Positions 6,044 through 7,921 of a stretch of DNA of 7,921 nucleotides are shown here, piece after piece; the first letter of the stretch is position 1, and each line of letters opens with the position of its first letter. Made by a program: the position numbers and the translations under genes. The DNA lies in the NCBI GenBank assembly GCA_031284475.1, contig JAISZV010000251.1:1-7921 (forward strand), written 5' to 3'. The DNA is from Proteiniphilum sp. GTDB taxonomy: Bacteria; Bacteroidota; Bacteroidia; Bacteroidales; Dysgonomonadaceae. The notes beneath the pieces were generated by a model that made no database searches, was not told where the DNA came from, and saw only the letters and a list, made by a program, of their open reading frames with translations.

Positions 6044-6526
6044 TTATTGTTCTAAAGCTAACTGTTCAAGAGAATTCGGGTTAAAGGAGAATAAAGAACT
6101 TAAATCGTTAATCGAATCAACATTCATAATATGTTTAGATAGTTGTAACGCTAATGAAACCCTATGTAAATTAGCCATTTCGGTTTCATTGACAATATAG
6201 TTATTTTCATTAACTTCAATTTCTTGATCAAATTCCTCGTCTGTCATACTACCATCCAATAAATTGATATAAAGTTTAAAATAATTTCTTTCTCTTGTTC
6301 TGTTATTAACCGCCTTAATCATCATATTAAGAGCTTCCTCATAGGACTTTCCGGATATTATATCCACATATTCATTATCATTTGAATAGGAAAATGATAT
6401 ATGTACCTTCGGTTTGTCAATAGAAGAACTCAGTGCCACGGTATGAATAACACAGCCTTCTGTTATATATTCTGTAACTTCAAAATCACGACTATTGGCT
6501 TGATATTTAGATGTCTCTTTTCCCAT
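6044..6526 (-). CDS. Unrecognised 160-residue acidic protein, first gene of the cassette
   Basis: I do not recognise this protein. The N-terminal half reads as beta strands (VTEYITEGCVIHTVALSS 17-34; KVHISFSYSND 40-50; EYVDIISG 52-59). A helix follows (SYEEALNMMIKAVNN 61-75), then a very acidic stretch (MTDEEFDQEIEVNE 94-107) and a C-terminal helical part (NLHRVSLALQLSKHI, 119-133) ending LEQLALEQ. No transmembrane segment or export signal is visible. The ATG at 6526 lies about 24 nt after the predicted transcription start and is the first in frame, which supports it. As the promoter-proximal gene it would be the most expressed of the three. The acidic character and small size would fit a partner or inhibitor protein, but that is only a guess. 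Confidence 0.75.
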   Translation of the reverse strand: MGKETSKYQANSRDFEVTEYITEGCVIHTVALSSSIDKPKVHISFSYSNDNEYVDIISGKSYEEALNMMIKAVNNRTRERNYFKLYINLLDGSMTDEEFDQEIEVNENNYIVNETEMANLHRVSLALQLSKHIMNVDSINDLSSLFSFNPNSLEQLALEQ

Positions 6527-6556
6527 AATGACAAATATTCACTCTAATTGTTGCCC

Positions 6557-6588
6557 CAAAAGTAGTGATTTATTTGCATATAGAACAA
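6557..6588 (-). promoter_or_regulatory. Promoter of the three-gene cassette
   Basis: On the minus strand GTTG at 6589-6586 (TTTG at 6592-6589 overlaps it) precedes TACTTTTG at 6564-6557 with a 21-nt spacer. The -7 box matches TAnnTTTG fully and is identical to the -7 box of the promoter at 1296-1289. Transcription would start near 6550, giving a very short leader before the ATG at 6526. Confidence 0.6.
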
Positions 6589-6636
6589 CAAATGTCCGTT
6601 AAAAGTTTACATCTGTTCATTTTTACCGAACATTTC

Positions 6637-6697
6637 TCCGTTTATTGACGATGTGTAGCACTATAAATAATATGTACTGATTGGACAAATAAACGGA
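6637..6697. repeat. 10-bp perfect inverted repeat upstream of the cassette
   Basis: TCCGTTTATT (6637-6646) and AATAAACGGA (6688-6697) are exact reverse complements separated by 41 nt. A related TCCGTTAAAA lies at 6595-6604 in the same direction as the first arm. The elements lie between the barrel gene's stop codon and the cassette promoter. They could be operator sites for the cassette, an mRNA 3'-end stem, or the edge of an inserted segment. No T-run typical of a terminator follows. Confidence 0.6.
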
Positions 6698-6707
6698 ATA
6701 ATAACCA

Positions 6708-7921
6708 TCAAAACGGGTACCCTATCGCAAAATGGAAGGCAAAATCGCGGCGGAAGTCCGGTTTGAAGATTGTCCAACGGGAGCCTTCCGGAAGGGCCGG
6801 ATTGTGCGCTTTCATTCCACCGTCTACCCTTATCAGCAGGAAGTTGAGATCTAAACGCAGGCCAAGCCCGTATGCCACGGCCAGTTCTTTGTAAAAACCG
6901 TTCCACCGGAACATACCGCCCGGTTGCTCTACATAATCTCTGATAGTCCATATATTTCCGGCGTCGGCAAAAGTGGCCAGTTCGAGTAAATTGGCGAGCT
7001 TACGCCGAAATTCCAGGCTTAATTCGAGCTTCACATCTCCTACCTTATGGCCGAAATCGGATCCGGCGGAGTTGCGGCTATAGGTTCCCGGCCCCAGCGT
7101 GCGGGTGCTCCATCCTCTCACGCTGTTTGCTCCTCCTCCAAAATAACGTTTCTCGAAAGGGAGGACGTTGGAATTTCCATAGGGGTATGCTATACCTACG
7201 GAGAGGTGTGTTGCAAGGGTATTTTTATCGTTGAAAGCGCGCGATGCGGAGATATCGAAATCGCCCTTTAGATATTCGGAGTAGGGTTGTTTGAACAATG
7301 TTCCGAAGCCTTTGCTGTTGATTTCGCCTCCGCCCAGGCCGGTTATGATGCGGGGTAGCCATCCGGCCACTTCAATCCCCGATCGGATGCGGATGGGGAG
7401 TGCGGGCATACGGCGTCTTCCAAGGCGGTTATAGTTGGTGTAGGTGAGGTTATATGCGCTGCGTACGATGAGCAGGTCGTCGTAGCTATAGCGTAGGATG
7501 GGGTTGGCTTCTTCGTCGAGATAGAGTTCTTCAAACCGTTGAGATTTCCAGGGCATTCTTACGTAGGTAACTCCCAGGGGTTCTACGATATGTTGTAGTT
7601 GCCACTCCTTGGACGCCCACTGAAAGCGGGTGGAGAGGTTGAAGAACTGGCGCAGGTATTCGGGCCGTTTCTGGAAGTTGACGCCTGCGGAAAATTCAGT
7701 GGAAGCCGAGGGTTGGTCTCTAAGCCACTTCATTAGCCAGGGAAGCATTAATTGGGGGATGGAGAGGAATGTTTCCGCTCCGTATTCGTAATAGCTTTTA
7801 TCGAGGAGGTTGAGGCTGTCGGAAGCCGTGATATACTCGTAAGCGGCATTCAATTGCACGCGGAAGGTTTCCCCTCCTTTCAGGAAGTTACGGTGTTCGT
7901 AGGTTATGTTGCCGGCCACGC
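6708..7921 (-). CDS. BamA/TamA-family outer-membrane barrel (TamL-like), N-terminus missing
   Basis: About 404 C-terminal residues are present and the frame is open at the right edge; the first in-frame GTG (7919) is simply an internal valine. The sequence is a run of amphipathic beta strands and contains the hallmarks of an Omp85 barrel: FEKRYFGGGANSVRGW (255-270 counted from 7919) with the VRGF/Y/W motif of loop 6, ATFADAGNIW (315-324), GLGLRLDLNFLLIRVDGG (351-368), and a terminal Phe in IGYPF. The terminal aromatic is the usual signal for BAM-dependent insertion. Omp85 proteins insert barrel proteins or move substrates across the outer membrane. The long RDYVEQPGGMFRWNGFYKE insertion after ADAGNIW is common in the Bacteroidota TamL-type lipoprotein members, but the N-terminal lipobox and POTRA domains lie outside the window, so TamL rather than another BamA paralogue is inferred. 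Confidence 0.88.
   Translation of the reverse strand, partial: VAGNITYEHRNFLKGGETFRVQLNAAYEYITASDSLNLLDKSYYEYGAETFLSIPQLMLPWLMKWLRDQPSASTEFSAGVNFQKRPEYLRQFFNLSTRFQWASKEWQLQHIVEPLGVTYVRMPWKSQRFEELYLDEEANPILRYSYDDLLIVRSAYNLTYTNYNRLGRRRMPALPIRIRSGIEVAGWLPRIITGLGGGEINSKGFGTLFKQPYSEYLKGDFDISASRAFNDKNTLATHLSVGIAYPYGNSNVLPFEKRYFGGGANSVRGWSTRTLGPGTYSRNSAGSDFGHKVGDVKLELSLEFRRKLANLLELATFADAGNIWTIRDYVEQPGGMFRWNGFYKELAVAYGLGLRLDLNFLLIRVDGGMKAHNPALPEGSRWTIFKPDFRRDFAFHFAIGYPF

Noticed and set aside
5985..6200. 71-codon plus-strand frame inside the cassette.
   Set aside because: It is antisense to two tightly packed genes and lacks a promoter or family resemblance.

Overview
The window looks like a piece of a Bacteroidales chromosome, most like Parabacteroides or a near relative. 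Three things point that way: a FimA/Mfa1-type fimbrillin lipoprotein, a TamL/BamA-type outer-membrane barrel, and several promoters of the Bacteroidota type (TTTG-like -33 box, about 18-21 bp, then TAnnTTTG). The genus is an inference from gene style. No rRNA, CRISPR array, transposase or integrase is visible.

Layout. (1) 1-718, minus: N-terminal part of a fimbrillin-like lipoprotein that runs off the left edge. (2) 719-1629: a 0.9-kb gene-poor region. It holds a 117-bp period tandem duplication with A-rich-loop hairpins, a segment with overlapping protein-like open frames and many short stems, a 55-nt compound hairpin, and a good minus-strand promoter at 1318-1289. If that promoter drives the fimbrillin gene, its leader is about 560 nt long. 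Nearer the right end are a short protein-like remnant with a 12-bp tandem repeat and a plus-strand promoter for the next gene. (3) 1630-4722, plus: a 1030-residue Dna2-like fusion of a PD-(D/E)XK (RecB/Cas4-type) nuclease domain and an SF1 Upf1/Dna2-type helicase, joined through a linker of hexapeptide repeats. (4) 4797-4950: promoter, tRNA-Gln(CUG) and intrinsic terminator. A 30-40 codon orphan C-terminal coding tail follows directly. (5) 5162-6589: an AT-rich minus-strand cassette of three tightly packed small genes with its own promoter and terminator. The last encodes a DUF6941-like protein; the other two are unrecognised. (6) 6708-7921, minus: C-terminal barrel of a BamA/TamA-family (TamL-like) outer-membrane protein, cut by the right edge.

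How it fits together. The two edge genes are cell-envelope functions and the middle gene is DNA processing. The three-gene cassette is compact, base-compositionally distinct (for example 21/60 G+C at 6301-6360 against 36/60 at 7381-7440) and flanked by the tRNA plus a gene remnant on one side and an inverted repeat on the other. It looks like an acquired islet and is the best candidate here for an undescribed system. The leader of the fimbrillin gene is the best candidate for undescribed regulation.
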